The notes below the pieces were generated by a model. The model had not been told where the DNA came from, did no database searches, and saw nothing but the letters and a program-made list of their open reading frames with translations. A stretch of 64,000 nt of DNA from Alphaproteobacteria bacterium (lineage in GTDB: Bacteria > Pseudomonadota > Alphaproteobacteria > Micavibrionales > Micavibrionaceae): contig JASMHE010000008.1 in the NCBI GenBank assembly GCA_030750865.1, forward strand, positions 682,001-746,000, given 5' to 3'. Shown here one piece after another: positions 63,954 to 64,000 of the stretch (the stretch's first letter is position 1; each line of letters begins with the position of its first letter). The translations under genes were made by a program, and so were the position numbers.

Positions 63954-64000
63954 CGTCATTTTTTACATACACCCCAGATACGCCTTTTAATTCAACTGGA

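Noticed and set aside
1-64000. CRISPR arrays, insertion sequences, prophage genes
   Set aside because: No spaced direct-repeat array, transposase or phage structural gene was seen on either strand.

Overview
The window is a 64-kb stretch of an alphaproteobacterial chromosome. The evidence is the flagellar regulators FliX, FlbT and FlaF, the flgF-flgG-flgA-flgH / dksA / fliX-flgI gene order, CpdR, a Cpa-type Tad pilus locus, the alphaproteobacterial form of DksA and a pal-cpoB-tilS-ftsH-glmM block. Base composition looks mid-range. A Rhodospirillales-like or Micavibrio-like host is plausible, but no gene here settles the genus. I see no phage, transposase or CRISPR array; nearly all of it reads as core genome.

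Region 1 (1-15910) is flagellar. A leftward operon fliL-fliM-DUF6468-motE faces a rightward flgF-flgG-flgA-flgH operon. Two back-to-back sigma-54 (-24/-12) sites lie between them with a palindrome at enhancer distance. After a double terminator come dksA and fliX (leftward). Then a sigma-54-promoted rightward run follows: flgI, a FlgJ-type rod-binding protein, a FlgN-like protein, fliK, flgD and flgE. FliX is known from Caulobacter as the partner of the sigma-54 activator FlbD, which is not in the window.

Region 2 (15911-24650) is the filament block. A multi-stem RNA-like element follows flgE. Then come two nucleotidyltransferase-fold proteins, a GT4-like glycosyltransferase and a large TPR/O-GlcNAc-transferase-type protein. 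The last of these is divergent from one large flagellin gene, followed by flbT and flaF, with a FlaG-like gene converging on them. The flagellin leader has a hairpin at its predicted extreme 5' end whose arms match those of its own terminator. The sugar-transfer genes are the best candidate for a flagellin-glycosylation unit.

Region 3 (25050-30603) is mixed: rluD, a secreted repeat protein, a GT4 glycosyltransferase, glucokinase, the cell-cycle receiver CpdR and tRNA-Val(GAC).

Region 4 (30742-47159) is a Tad/Flp pilus locus. A small secretin-N-domain protein and the lipoprotein TadD run rightward, converging on leftward flp-cpaA-cpaB-cpaC-cpaD-cpaE-cpaF-tadB-tadC. Beyond flp is a leftward TadE-TadE-TadG(vWA) set, preceded by a membrane-anchored pseudokinase and a small membrane protein.

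Region 5 (47275-64000) is housekeeping and envelope: purA, glmM, ftsH, tilS, an inserted membrane protein with a degenerate M23-like segment, cpoB, pal, a small membrane protein, a SirB1-type protein, a BON lipoprotein, yraN, rsmI, a divergent LpoA-type lipoprotein, a RimK-type ATP-grasp ligase and a TetR regulator.
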